A stretch of DNA of 62,863 bases from Sphingobacteriales bacterium (GTDB lineage: Bacteria; Bacteroidota; Bacteroidia; Chitinophagales; Chitinophagaceae), in contig JAIXSZ010000031.1 in assembly GCA_027484425.1 (NCBI GenBank), positions 1 to 62,863 of the forward strand, read 5' to 3'. Shown here piece by piece: positions 17,501 through 26,039 of this stretch. The notes beneath the pieces are model-generated. The model made no database searches. It saw nothing but the letters and a program-made list of their open reading frames with translations, and was not told the origin of the DNA. A program made the translations under genes and the position numbers. The number at the start of each line of letters is the position of its first letter. The first letter of the stretch is position 1.

Positions 17501-19471
17501 GGTGCGAGCTACAAAATTGTTGTACAAACCAGGGCATAAACCTGTAATGGTAGCAGTGCTGTCTGTGCCAATGAAACGAACTACAGCAGGCTGTAGGACA
17601 CCATCTTTAAAATAAGTAATGGTATCGGTTTGTCCGGGTCTGAGACCTAAGATGGTAATGGAGCCTGTGCAGAAACCACAATATGGAGGATTGACACCAG
17701 TAAGGGCACGCATAGTGAACGGAGGATTGACCAAAACTACCGGACCAACGGGCGCACTAACACAAATACCGTACGTAACGGTAAAACTGCTGTAGGTACC
17801 AGCCCCTAAGCCTGTGAGTGTAATGGAACCATCGGCAGCTACAACACGTACCAACGCTGGCTGAGCTACCCCACCCCTCAGATACCTTATAGTGTCGGTA
17901 GTACCAGCTAGCAAACCAGTGAGCCTAATAGTACCGTCGGAGGCGCCACAAAAAGTGGGACTAGTGGAACTAATGACCGGAGTAACAAATACTGGAGGTG
18001 CAATGGTGACTGGTACAGAAGACTTACAGCTACCTGTGGCTGGGAACACCGTGATGGTGTAACTGCCCGGAGATAAACTATCCGTGAAGGCACCAGTGGC
18101 GCCAGTATAAGCCCGAATAGTATCGAAAGGTGCAACGGCACGAGATATCTTGACCCGCCATGGAATACCACCGCCTGCAGGAACAATGGAAATAGCAGCT
18201 CGCTGGAGGCAAGTAGCAGGAGATATTAAAGACTGAGTAACCGTGGCTTGAGGTAAAATAGTGATGGTGTAAGCAATGGTTTGTGTGCCTGAAAGTGGGC
18301 AGTTGTTATCGGTGTAAGTAACAAAAAAAGTGTACGCACCCGGTGCGGTGCCGGTAGAGGTCCAAGAAATGAGGCAAGAAGGTGTGGGTGTACCGTTGCC
18401 AGTGGTAGTAAATGTGAGTCCAGGAGGTAAGCCTGAGGTAGTGACAGTTATGTTATTGGTGGTGACAGCCTGAAAGGGGTTGATGCTGAGGCTGAAAGCA
18501 CCTGAGTTTCTACAAATTTCGAAATGAGTATTATCAACTACTGTACCGGCAGTAGCACCAGAAAAGTTACCGTTAGGAGGTGTATTGGTACAAGACTGCA
18601 CCAGAAAAGTCATCTCTCGTTGGCAGGAGCCTACAAATACTCCCCCCCTAAATTCACGGATATTGTAAACGACCAAAGAACGCTGTAGAATGCTGGGGGT
18701 AAAGGAGATTTGGCCAGTTTGCTGATCGAAAGTGGAAGAAGAAACTGCAAGTGGTGCAGCACCAGAATAAGGAGGAATGTAGGAAACAGTTCCACCGACG
18801 GTTGATGAATTTGTACCAGCACCACCTGGCACTAAGAAAAACCGAAGACTATCACTGTTGGGGTCTACTGCACCAGGATTGTAATTGCTGGTAGCAGACA
18901 AACAATAAAAAGGTGTCGGGACATTAGTAAGATTCGGGCTACTGTTGGGCGCTACAGTGTTATTGAGGGTATCAATCAACTGAATATATGTAACGGGTGC
19001 AGAAGGAATATTGGTGATAGACAATGCCCTACCGGCAATACTAGAACCTAACTGACCAGTGTATATGAACCGCCATACAGAAGACGTAGAGGGTAAAGTA
19101 TAATTGGCACTGTAAACAAATTTTTTGATACCTGGTGTAGGGAAAGCAAGGTTTGTGCATTGTGTCTGAGACAGAAAAGCCGGACATACTGGTGTGATTT
19201 CAATGCCAGCAGCGGGCGGCTGTATCACAAGGTTGACCCCACCTAAAAGTGAGTTTCCGTTGTAGATGTAAACTCTGGGCGAAGCCGTAGATAATGAGGA
19301 GAAGGCTGTACCAGAAGATGCTGAGCCGCAATCTCCATAGGCAACTAGTGTAATGCGGTAAGTGTTACCTGATACATGTGTATAAATCAAGTCCATACCC
19401 ACTAAGTGATTGGCATGGACACCTACAGACATAAACAAAAATGCCACCAAAAGCAGTAACTTATAGCGCAT
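14570..19471 (-). CDS. Giant surface protein with eight 91-residue repeats, PKD domains and T9SS type B C-terminal domain
   Basis: From MRYKLLLLVAFLF (start 19471) the protein has 1633 residues and a clean signal peptide ending at VHA; an in-frame ATG at 19504 would add 11 residues. The N-terminal region (to about 420) is beta-rich with paired cysteines. Eight repeats of about 91 residues follow (see the repeat entry), each with Y/F-CG-x-C-x-G and a G-x-C-VSN-x-LGP element. Next come two PKD-like domains (for example YKWFFGDGDSS). The last 95 residues are the gliding-motility-associated type B sorting domain (NAFTPNGDGINDYF ... FNRWGQTVFE), which directs export through T9SS. It is probably an adhesin or cell-surface scaffold. 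It is convergent with the preceding small gene. Confidence 0.92.
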   Translation of the reverse strand: MRYKLLLLVAFLFMSVGVHANHLVGMDLIYTHVSGNTYRITLVAYGDCGSASSGTAFSSLSTASPRVYIYNGNSLLGGVNLVIQPPAAGIEITPVCPAFLSQTQCTNLAFPTPGIKKFVYSANYTLPSTSSVWRFIYTGQLGSSIAGRALSITNIPSAPVTYIQLIDTLNNTVAPNSSPNLTNVPTPFYCLSATSNYNPGAVDPNSDSLRFFLVPGGAGTNSSTVGGTVSYIPPYSGAAPLAVSSSTFDQQTGQISFTPSILQRSLVVYNIREFRGGVFVGSCQREMTFLVQSCTNTPPNGNFSGATAGTVVDNTHFEICRNSGAFSLSINPFQAVTTNNITVTTSGLPPGLTFTTTGNGTPTPSCLISWTSTGTAPGAYTFFVTYTDNNCPLSGTQTIAYTITILPQATVTQSLISPATCLQRAAISIVPAGGGIPWRVKISRAVAPFDTIRAYTGATGAFTDSLSPGSYTITVFPATGSCKSSVPVTIAPPVFVTPVISSTSPTFCGASDGTIRLTGLLAGTTDTIRYLRGGVAQPALVRVVAADGSITLTGLGAGTYSSFTVTYGICVSAPVGPVVLVNPPFTMRALTGVNPPYCGFCTGSITILGLRPGQTDTITYFKDGVLQPAVVRFIGTDSTATITGLCPGLYNNFVARTAGGCVSNVLGPITLTVPPFTARAVTFTNPSYCGFCNGSMTILGLHPAQTDTITFWRDGIPQPPVVRTIGADSTATITGLCAGLYTNIVVRTAGICVSNTLGPITLTTPPFTMRTITFTNPPYCGVCTGTIRLFGLHPGQTDTITYLKDGVPQPAVVRTIPADSTVTITGLCAGVYSNFVARTGGICVSNTLGPVTLTVPPFTMRASAHTNPDYCGVCNGVIRLFGLYPGQTDTVSYTKDGVAQPPRIQVVGADSIITISGLCAGVYDNFIARTAGVCVSNTLGPEVLTVPPFTMRALTFTNPPYCGICTGTITLFGLYPGQTDTITYTKDGVAQTPIVRTIGADSTVTITGLCAGLYDNFIARTGGVCVSNTLGPANLTVPPFTMRALTFTNPPYCGICTGTITLYGLYPGQTDTISFTKDGVPQSPIVRTVGADSTITLTGLCAGLYDNFIARTGGVCVSNTLGPANLTVPPFTMRAITATNPTKCGFCDGQVKLFGLYPGQTDTISYRLNGVPQTPLVFNINSDSLVTITGLCEGVYSDFVARTGGVCVSNSLGPVSLVDPPITPGFNYVVREDCRADTVLFTNTSSPAADLTYKWFFGDGDSSTATNPSHIYYLPGTYRVVLIITNTRCVDSIVKFIPITNLVKAGFVANPDSFVCTGTPVTFTNTSLGVQLKYLWTYGDGNTDTSANTTHTFNRTGTYNVVMALSNYVPCFDTARTVITVDSISDISILATDTVLCGGRSVTFSGIYAGIGSTGIKWTFDNSSEIANVNPVIHAFEGSGQLTVRFDAYYRACPDTFATRKVWVFDHPLVYIGQDTAICPGSNAIILADRQNTEIPTTRWLWSDGNRTNSMKVVSPGTYWVRITVDGCTATDSVVVSEDCYMDVPNAFTPNGDGINDYFLPRPLLAKGLTSFSLSIFNRWGQTVFETNNTEGRGWDGKFNGTAQPEGVYVYLIEATFKDGQTEKHQGNITLMR
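15795..17975 (-). repeat. Eight tandem 273-bp coding repeats
   Basis: The repeat unit encodes a Y/F-CGxCxG start, a PGQTDTITY strand, an ADSTVTITGLC segment and a GVCVSNTLGP end before PPFTMRA. Repeats 6 and 7 (about 16.1-16.6 kb) differ at only a few residues, while the first and last are most diverged. This is the pattern of internal expansion or gene conversion at the centre of an array. Confidence 0.85.
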
Positions 19472-19662
19472 GAGTGTGAGAATACTAATCATACTATTAT
19501 CCAAAAAGCACAGATTTATACGTCACCAATAGTTAGATTTAAGGAATAAAGTTATGTATAAAAAGTAAGTGGCAGAAATTTTTATCAAAATAAGTGATAA
19601 GAAAAATCTATACTAAGATTTGGGCTAAAAAACATTAGACAAAGAACACAATCGTGCCAAAA

Positions 19663-19693
19663 AACAAAGCGACTAACAAATAGTCGCTTTGTT
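19663..19693 (-). terminator. Intrinsic terminator after the PQQ-propeller lipoprotein gene
   Basis: A perfect 13-bp stem (AACAAAGCGACTA, loop ACAAA, complement), read on the minus strand and followed by a T-run. It ends transcription of the gene at 19720-20928. Confidence 0.8.
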
Positions 19694-19719
19694 AATTTTG
19701 GAATAAATAATATTAATCA

Positions 19720-20928
19720 TTAGTTAGTATAACCACTTATTTGACTATTGTGACCAGTTAATTTGGTAAGGTCATCAATAACTGGAGAGCACTCTATTTG
19801 TCCGTTTATATTTGTTTTCCATTTGAGTGTACCACGGGCAGTATCGAGGGCATAAAGGTATTTGTCAAAGCTACCGACATACACTGTACCATTGTAGGCA
19901 AGAGGACTAGAAGTGATAACACCATTGGAAGAGAATGTCCATTTAGCACTACCGTTGATCATGCGAAGCGCATAGACTCTGTAATCTTTGCAACCTACAT
20001 ATACCGTTTGGTCGTAGGGGAAGGGGGAAGATACCACTTCGCTGTTTAAACTGTCTATCCAACGAGCCTCGGGAACCGTAATACCGAAGAGTGGGTCGAT
20101 GGTTGTATCGAGGCAATAAAGTCTGAAATCATTTGCGCCAAAAATACAAGTGCCCTTGTATGCCGCTGGGGAGCTTCTGATTCCACCTCTGGTTTTGTAA
20201 GACCAACGCATAAGACCTGTAGTGCCCCCATCTGGTGCATCGAGGTAAATACAATACATATTGCTATCAGAAAGGCTACCAATGTATAAGTAAGGCGCAG
20301 CAACCGCTGGGGAAGAAACAAAACTAGCACCTGGTATAGTGAGCGACCAAGTAGCAGAAGGCGAAGCCGGAAGAGGTGCGGTGGTGCCATTAGTTTTCTC
20401 TAGGCAATACACAGTGCCCAGAGTACTAGCAAAATAGATATTGCCATTGTGTATAGTAGGAGATGCCTCGAGGGGACCATCGGCAGCAAAGCTCCACTTA
20501 GTAGAGTAATCAGAAGTGTCTATCGCAAAAAGTCTTCCATTCATGGACGCAACGTATATAATTTTACCATCGGCTATGGGAGTTGCCTTGGCACCTACGC
20601 CCGAACCGCTGTAGGTGATTTTACGGGTTATCTGACCTGTTTTGCCATTGATTTTGTACAGCGTATCTCTGTTAGAGGATGCTATAAACACACTACCCTT
20701 GTATATGATGGGTGAAGCGAGTACCGGACATGGCAGACCTAACTCCCAGCTCTTTTGACCAGAAGTGGGATTAAGTGCAAACACTACCTGATTATTGCTG
20801 GAAACTATAACGTTGGGTGAGTAGGATACAGGTAAAGTTTCATCGGGGCTGTATTCCTTTTTGCAGGCAACTACCAGCACTGATGATGCTAAGAATGACA
20901 ATAAAAGATGTCTCCAACGTTGTGACAT
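19720..20928 (-). CDS. PQQ-type beta-propeller lipoprotein
   Basis: This protein has 402 residues from MSQRWRHLLL. The upstream in-frame ATG at 20958 would put ten extra residues before the signal peptide. The lipobox VVAC (near residue 22) makes it a lipoprotein. The body consists of about eight repeats with the PQQ-propeller pattern, such as VFALNPTSGQKSWE, LYALDTARGTLKWK and similar blades with A/SSPxxxxGxVYxGS. It resembles BamB-like propellers and YncE-type repeat proteins, but no BAM genes are near. It is likely a periplasmic or surface scaffold rather than a quinoprotein enzyme, since no catalytic calcium/PQQ residues or cysteine pair are seen. Confidence 0.88.
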   Translation of the reverse strand: MSQRWRHLLLSFLASSVLVVACKKEYSPDETLPVSYSPNVIVSSNNQVVFALNPTSGQKSWELGLPCPVLASPIIYKGSVFIASSNRDTLYKINGKTGQITRKITYSGSGVGAKATPIADGKIIYVASMNGRLFAIDTSDYSTKWSFAADGPLEASPTIHNGNIYFASTLGTVYCLEKTNGTTAPLPASPSATWSLTIPGASFVSSPAVAAPYLYIGSLSDSNMYCIYLDAPDGGTTGLMRWSYKTRGGIRSSPAAYKGTCIFGANDFRLYCLDTTIDPLFGITVPEARWIDSLNSEVVSSPFPYDQTVYVGCKDYRVYALRMINGSAKWTFSSNGVITSSPLAYNGTVYVGSFDKYLYALDTARGTLKWKTNINGQIECSPVIDDLTKLTGHNSQISGYTN

Positions 20929-21138
20929 AAGTGTAAATTTAATTTTCTGAAGTTGCAAGATAAAGATTTTTTAAAAAACTATTGGGTTCTAATTATAGAT
21001 TACTGATAGCGTTTAATGGCGTTTATATGCCAATAGACGGCAATTAGTGGAAAGCAGTTGGTAAATACCTGATATTTATTGCCCTAGGGTAATAAATGTG
21101 CTAAAATGTGCTGCAAACTGAAACAAAGCGAAGTGCAA

Positions 21139-21864
21139 TTAGTCTTCTACATATTCTGGCAGCAAGTCTATATCAGAGTTACCTTTTAAACGGAGATAAA
21201 CCTTGGCGGTAGTGAATACGTCTTGCATACAATATCTGCTGATACGCTTTATATCGCCATCATTCCAATAAACATTACTAACCTGACTGCCGTCAATATC
21301 TGATTTGGGGGAAGGTATTCCCAATACCTGAGCAAGAAGAGAAAGTGAGGTGAAGTTTTTGTTGTCTCCAAACTTCCATAACTCCATGGTGTCAATGTGG
21401 TGTATTTCCCAAGGTTTTTTGCCTGAAAGCTGTAAAGGCTGCGGTAAGGGAAGGTTGTTTATTACAAAACGGCGACAAATAAAAGGCATATCGAACTCCT
21501 TGATATTGTGACCACAGAATCTTATGTCCTTGTGCGTGGAGGTCATTTTCTCGACAATTTCAGAAAATTTTCTTAAAATTTCCTGTTCGTCATGACCTGA
21601 TAAAGATTTGAGTCTGACCTTCCAAACATTCCCATCGTTGTAAACATTACCGATACTTATACAAACAATCTTAGCGAACTCTGAATATATACCGGCCTTA
21701 TCCTCAAATGCGAGGGAGGGATCGGGAATGTTATCTGGCAATTTGTGAATGAGTCGTGCTTTTTTAGACCACTCTATTTGCATACCCTCAGAAAGCAGAC
21801 CAAGGGTGGGCTGAACAGAGACAGTTTCAATGTCAATAAACAAAATGCCAGTGAAGATTTCCAT
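21139..21864 (-). CDS. DEDDy-type 3'-5' exonuclease (PolB-like exonuclease domain)
   Basis: This 241-residue protein is a stand-alone DnaQ-fold exonuclease related to the proofreading domain of family B polymerases. Exo I is FIDIET (D11, E13), Exo II is GHNIKEFDMPF near 125-135, and Exo III is YCMQD near 215, the Y-x(3)-D form. No polymerase or helicase is attached. It probably trims DNA 3' ends in repair. It is divergent from the coiled-coil gene at 21929, with which it shares a short promoter region. Confidence 0.88.
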   Translation of the reverse strand: MEIFTGILFIDIETVSVQPTLGLLSEGMQIEWSKKARLIHKLPDNIPDPSLAFEDKAGIYSEFAKIVCISIGNVYNDGNVWKVRLKSLSGHDEQEILRKFSEIVEKMTSTHKDIRFCGHNIKEFDMPFICRRFVINNLPLPQPLQLSGKKPWEIHHIDTMELWKFGDNKNFTSLSLLAQVLGIPSPKSDIDGSQVSNVYWNDGDIKRISRYCMQDVFTTAKVYLRLKGNSDIDLLPEYVED

Positions 21865-21881
21865 TATATAAAATTACGGAC

Positions 21882-21889
21882 TATATTTG
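21882..21889 (+). promoter_or_regulatory. TATATTTG -7 motif
   Basis: Perfect TAnnTTTG match 40 bases before the start at 21929 of the coiled-coil membrane protein gene. Confidence 0.5.
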
Positions 21890-21928
21890 CAATCAAATTA
21901 CATACACTTTAACGCAAAAAGCGAAATT

Positions 21929-22882
21929 ATGAGCCAAATTAATCAAATTACACCACAAGACCCACCACAAGGTATGCCGCCCAAGAAAAACAACTCAATA
22001 ATATATTGGGTAGTGATTCTAATACTATTGGCAGGCTGTATATACTTGTTTATGAGCAAAAATCAGATGGCAGAACAGAATGCTACTGAACAGCAAATTA
22101 AGCAACAACGTATTGACTCTCTTAGTACGGAGCAAGCTGCGCTAAAAGAAGATTTCGAAGCTGCATCTGCACGCATAGATCAGCTAGTGTCTGATAATGC
22201 TATGAAGGATAGTCTTCTGGAAAGCAACAAAGCTGCATTAGCTAAACTGCAATCAAAAATAAGAGTAGTGCTGAGTAAGCAAAATGTATCGAAAGCTGAG
22301 CTGGATGAAGCGAAAGCAATGATTGCTACTCTGAGCGACAAGACTAAGGCATATGAGGCAAGAATAGCTGAGTTGGAAAAAGAAAACACTATTTTGACTG
22401 GCTCGAACAAGGTGCTAACCAAGGAGAGAGACTCTACTGTGACACAGAACATAGCAATAAAAAAGCTGGCCTCTGTACTGCATGCTTCTAACATAAAGCT
22501 CGAAGCTGTAAAAATAAAGCGTAATGGCAAAGAGAAAGAAACGAAAAAAGCAAGAAAAACAGATGTTCTAAGGGTTACTTTTGACATAGATGAAAACAGG
22601 ATAGCTGAGAATGGATCTAAAATGGTGTATCTGCGTATAATAGCACCACCATCTGCCGCTACACTTAGTAATCCAGCGAACGGATCTGGGATGATGACGA
22701 CAAGCAAGGGTGACCACCTTTCTTACACATTGTCTAAGAGCATACCACTGACTCAAAACCAACCTTACAAAAACGTAATAGCTGACTGGAATCAAGAAGG
22801 CGACTATGCCAAAGGAGTGTATAAAATAGAAATATACAATGATGGCTACCTAATAGGGGCTGGAGATGTAACCTTGAAATAA
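21929..22882 (+). CDS. Single-pass membrane protein with periplasmic coiled coil
   Basis: This protein has 317 residues from MSQINQITPQ; the in-frame ATG at 21887 overlaps the promoter and is rejected. One membrane segment (about 25-43, IIYWVVILILLAGCIYLF) is followed by a coiled coil (about 45-190). A C-terminal beta-rich domain of about 115 residues starts after a basic stretch (KRNGKEKETKKARKTD) and ends in GVYKIEIYNDGYLIGAGDV. Its topology suggests a periplasmic rod anchored in the inner membrane. I do not recognise a named family. Confidence 0.8.
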   Translation: MSQINQITPQDPPQGMPPKKNNSIIYWVVILILLAGCIYLFMSKNQMAEQNATEQQIKQQRIDSLSTEQAALKEDFEAASARIDQLVSDNAMKDSLLESNKAALAKLQSKIRVVLSKQNVSKAELDEAKAMIATLSDKTKAYEARIAELEKENTILTGSNKVLTKERDSTVTQNIAIKKLASVLHASNIKLEAVKIKRNGKEKETKKARKTDVLRVTFDIDENRIAENGSKMVYLRIIAPPSAATLSNPANGSGMMTTSKGDHLSYTLSKSIPLTQNQPYKNVIADWNQEGDYAKGVYKIEIYNDGYLIGAGDVTLK

Positions 22883-22899
22883 GGGAAGAGACAATTATA

Positions 22900-22938
22900 A
22901 AAGTGCAGCAATGTTTTAACCATTGCTGCACTTTTTTT
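22900..22938 (+). terminator. Intrinsic terminator
   Basis: A 14-bp perfect stem (AAAGTGCAGCAATG), a seven-base loop and a run of seven T, 18 bases after the stop of the coiled-coil gene. Confidence 0.9.
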
Positions 22939-23042
22939 ATGAAGTAAACTTGACGCCAGAGTCAGTTAACAATAACATAATCCAAAGTTCTTCCTTGTTG
23001 TCGTTAGTAAGCCTAATATTGCATCAGACTTTAGTAAAAAAT

Positions 23043-23729
23043 ATGGAAGTATTTCCGGGTAAAATTTTAGTAGTAGACGACGAACCAGATATAGTGGAGT
23101 TTATCACTTATAATCTGAAAAACAAAGGCTATTTAGTAGCATCGGCAAGAGATGGTGTAGAAGCTATAAGAAAAGCTAAAGACTTCAAACCAAATCTTAT
23201 ACTTTTAGATATGATGATGCCAAATAAAGACGGCATAGAAACTATCAAAGAGTTGAGAACAATGCCAGAATTTGATGATACCGCTATTATATTTCTCACT
23301 GCGCTTAGCGATGAGAAATATGAGATAGAGGGTCTAAAAACTGGAGCTGATGACTTCATAGCCAAACCAATAAAGCCTGAGTTACTGGCTACGAGAATTG
23401 GATCGGCCCTAAGAAGATTCAGAAAAGAAGAAGATCAGGACCAGAAACAAACTTTTGGTGATTTGGAAATCAACAAAACTAAGTTTTCTGTAACCTACAA
23501 AGGTGATGATATAGTATTAGCGAAGAAAGAATTTGAACTATTGTCGTTACTGGCATCTAAACCTGGCAGAGTGTTTTTGAGAAATGAAATTTTGCAACGT
23601 GTATGGGGTACTGACGTAATAGTTGGTGACCGTACTATTGATGTTCATATTCGCAAAATAAGACAGAAGGTAGGTATTGATCTTATCACGACTGTAAAAG
23701 GTGTAGGTTACAAATTTGACATGCCGTAA
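23043..23729 (+). CDS. OmpR/PhoB-family response regulator
   Basis: This protein has 228 residues from MEVFPGKILVVDDEP; the longer frame from 22923 starts inside the preceding terminator. The receiver domain has D12/D13, the phospho-acceptor D56 (LLDMMMP), a threonine in FLTA and a lysine in AKPIKPE. The C-terminal winged helix (about 130-228) ends in the GDRTIDVHIRKIRQKVG recognition helix typical of the OmpR group. It lies upstream of a PhoR-like kinase on the same strand but is separated from it by a perfect terminator hairpin. The match to phosphate-type regulation is likely, but the signal is unknown. Confidence 0.95.
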   Translation: MEVFPGKILVVDDEPDIVEFITYNLKNKGYLVASARDGVEAIRKAKDFKPNLILLDMMMPNKDGIETIKELRTMPEFDDTAIIFLTALSDEKYEIEGLKTGADDFIAKPIKPELLATRIGSALRRFRKEEDQDQKQTFGDLEINKTKFSVTYKGDDIVLAKKEFELLSLLASKPGRVFLRNEILQRVWGTDVIVGDRTIDVHIRKIRQKVGIDLITTVKGVGYKFDMP

Positions 23730-23755
23730 TTGACCTTACAATAATACATTTACTC

Positions 23756-23797
23756 ATACAACAACACCTGCTTAGCTAAAAGCAGGTGTTGTTGTAT
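23756..23797 (+). terminator. Hairpin between response regulator and kinase genes
   Basis: A perfect 18-bp stem with a six-base loop (23756-23773 against 23780-23797) followed by AAAAA. The T-run is weak on the plus strand, so it may attenuate rather than fully stop transcription into the kinase. Confidence 0.7.
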
Positions 23798-23850
23798 AAA
23801 AAACTGAGTAGCTATAGTTGCTTTCGAGATATTTAATCTAATTTAGTATT

Positions 23851-24906
23851 ATGTCACTGCTTGACTCCAAAAATCTCTCACCGAGATTACTTTCTTTCTT
23901 CACAGCACTTATAGCAGGTCTGACTAATGCTTTAATGAGCATATTTATCAGCAATAATTGGAAAATACCCATCGTAGTTTTTGTTTTAACTTTTACGGTA
24001 ATATACCTACTGTACCATTACACGCTACAAAGATTTATTTACAGAAAAATAAAGTTGATATACAAGTTTATTTATCAGACAAAAGCGACCAAAAGAGAGG
24101 AGTATTTTTATGAGAACGTATTACCTCAAAAATCGATAGACGAAGTAAGTGAAGATGTACAAAAATGGGCAACACAAAAGAAAGATGAGATAGAATTACT
24201 CAAAGCAAATGAAAAATTCAGGAAGGAATTTCTGATGAATCTTGCACACGAATTGAGGACACCCATATTTTCAGCTCAGGGGTATGTGGATACCCTGCTG
24301 GGAGGAGCACTAAAAGACGACTCGGTAAACATAAAATTTCTTACTAATGCATCTAGAAGTATAGATCGATTGGCTAGGTTGGTTGATGACCTTGACGGAA
24401 TTTCTAAACTAGAATCTGGCAAAACGCCGTTAATTCAAGAGTCTTTTATTATACAAGAGCTAATAAAAGAAGTATATGAAGAACTGCATCTTAAAGCAGA
24501 ATCAAGAATTATACATCTTTTGTTAAAGAAAGGCACTGAAAGACCATTGCAAGTAACCGCAGATAAACTAAAAATAAAACAGGTATTAGTGAATCTGGTA
24601 GAGAATGCAATTAAATATGGCAACGACAATGGCAGTATTATAACCGGATGCTATGAGCTGGACGATAAGTATGTGTATGTTGAAGTATCTGATGACGGGC
24701 CTGGAATAGGTGAAGAGCATTTACCAAGAATATTTGAGCGATTTTACAGGGCAGATAGAAGTAGATCGAGATCAATAGGTGGTACTGGACTAGGGCTGGC
24801 TATAGTAAAACACATAATAGAAGCCCATGGACACACCGTAAACGTGAGGAGCAAACCAGGTGTAGGATCATCGTTTGGGTTTACCTTAGATAAAGCAGCA
24901 GCATAG
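23851..24906 (+). CDS. PhoR-like sensor histidine kinase
   Basis: This 351-residue kinase has two N-terminal membrane helices (about 12-33 and 38-56) with almost no periplasmic loop between them. A linker leads to a HisKA domain with H133 in NLAHELRTP, and the HATPase domain has an N box (NLVENAIKYG near 252), DDGPGIG, FERFYR and GGTGLGLAIVK. There is no PAS or HAMP domain. With so little extracytoplasmic sequence it probably senses within the membrane or through a partner protein. It is expected to phosphorylate the regulator encoded just upstream. Confidence 0.94.
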   Translation: MSLLDSKNLSPRLLSFFTALIAGLTNALMSIFISNNWKIPIVVFVLTFTVIYLLYHYTLQRFIYRKIKLIYKFIYQTKATKREEYFYENVLPQKSIDEVSEDVQKWATQKKDEIELLKANEKFRKEFLMNLAHELRTPIFSAQGYVDTLLGGALKDDSVNIKFLTNASRSIDRLARLVDDLDGISKLESGKTPLIQESFIIQELIKEVYEELHLKAESRIIHLLLKKGTERPLQVTADKLKIKQVLVNLVENAIKYGNDNGSIITGCYELDDKYVYVEVSDDGPGIGEEHLPRIFERFYRADRSRSRSIGGTGLGLAIVKHIIEAHGHTVNVRSKPGVGSSFGFTLDKAAA

Positions 24907-24920
24907 CTACTACCCCACTG

Positions 24921-25979
24921 CTATATTTTTGGTTGAAGCATTTTTTGTAAGATGATGTTGGCCGAGACATCATAGTTGTATTTGGAGCAAAGCGCGCTAA
25001 CTATATGTGATGAGGGTGGCGCGCCTGAAATAGAGGTATAAAGTGCGTGGAGAATCGCCTCCTGGCTATAGGGAGCAGTGAAAGTAGCAACGGTAGAATA
25101 TAACTCGCGATATACTGGAATGTCTGAACATACCAACTTACAACCAAAAAACAACCCTTCTAATAAAGGAATACCAAAACCTTCGTAAGCAGATAGGGAT
25201 ACAAGAATTTCGGCTTGACTATATAGATCCATAAGTTCTAGATCGGAGAGATGATTGTGTAAAATGATGTTATTGTCTTTGAGCATTTGGGGATTGATGC
25301 CCGTATCTCTAAAAACTTTATTTTCATCGCCTACCAATACCAGCCTGTGTGTGTTTTTGATATTGCTGTTTATAAAAGCGGCAATGAGACTTTGGTGATT
25401 TTTGCGGAGATTGAAGCTACCTACTGCCAATATCACTTTTTGCCTAAGACCCTTTACCACGCCATTATTCGCCATCATTTCGGTAGCCATCCCATTGTAA
25501 GTAACAGAGATAGCAGAAGTTGGAACCCGATAAGTATCCTGAATCTCGGCACTGACAGTATTACTTACTGTGAAGAGATGTGTGCATTTGCTGACTATGC
25601 GGGGGATAAGGAAATTGTACCAGGTAGAAAACAACTTGGAATTCCACTCAGGGTGAGTGTAAAAAGCGAGATCGTGAAGGGTAATGAAGTTGTTGGGATA
25701 CAAAAGTGGAGCTGTGTTGCAGGGATTAAAGAGTGGAGGTGTAGCAGTTTGTTTTTTCAGATATAGGGGCAAATCAATCTGCTCCCACATATGACCTGCG
25801 TGCGTGCCAACAATTATTGCATCTAATTCTTTTGCTACATTTTTATTCCATATATTGTGAGGAGTGAGGAACAAGGTATTGGGATATAATTTTTTAATTT
25901 TTCTACTACATTCAATTGCGTACCTTTGCACACCCGTAATGGGTTGGGTTAGAAAACGAGCATTAACATATAATTTCAT
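24921..25979 (-). CDS. GT4-type (GT-B fold) glycosyltransferase
   Basis: This protein has 352 residues from MKLYVNARFLTQPITGVQRYA. The C-terminal half carries the family's donor-binding signature: LAVGSFNLRKNH near 187, then SLSAYEGFGIPLLEGLFFGCKLVCSD near 265-290 with the E-x(7)-E pattern. The N-terminus (GVQRYA) is typical of mannosyl- or rhamnosyl-type group 1 enzymes. It is cytoplasmic. It is divergent from the ABC exporter genes and probably adds a sugar to the same exported glycan. Confidence 0.92.
   Translation of the reverse strand: MKLYVNARFLTQPITGVQRYAIECSRKIKKLYPNTLFLTPHNIWNKNVAKELDAIIVGTHAGHMWEQIDLPLYLKKQTATPPLFNPCNTAPLLYPNNFITLHDLAFYTHPEWNSKLFSTWYNFLIPRIVSKCTHLFTVSNTVSAEIQDTYRVPTSAISVTYNGMATEMMANNGVVKGLRQKVILAVGSFNLRKNHQSLIAAFINSNIKNTHRLVLVGDENKVFRDTGINPQMLKDNNIILHNHLSDLELMDLYSQAEILVSLSAYEGFGIPLLEGLFFGCKLVCSDIPVYRELYSTVATFTAPYSQEAILHALYTSISGAPPSSHIVSALCSKYNYDVSANIILQKMLQPKI
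25921..25928 (+). promoter_or_regulatory. TACCTTTG motif upstream of the ABC exporter
   Basis: Perfect TAnnTTTG on the plus strand, inside the 5' part of the divergent GT4 gene and 112 bases before the GTG at 26040. It could drive the exporter operon with a leader of about 100 bases. The position inside a coding region makes it less certain. Confidence 0.3.
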
Positions 25980-26039
25980 TTTTTCTACAGACACAGAAAC
26001 AGATTATTCTGCTGTGCAAAGTATAAACAAAACAGGAAC

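Noticed and set aside
15921..17615. Cys/Trp/His-rich frames in the repeat array
   Set aside because: They recur once per 273-bp repeat because they are alternate frames of the same repeat, not independent genes.
22923..23042. N-terminal extension of the response regulator
   Set aside because: It begins inside the upstream terminator and adds 40 residues not found in the family.
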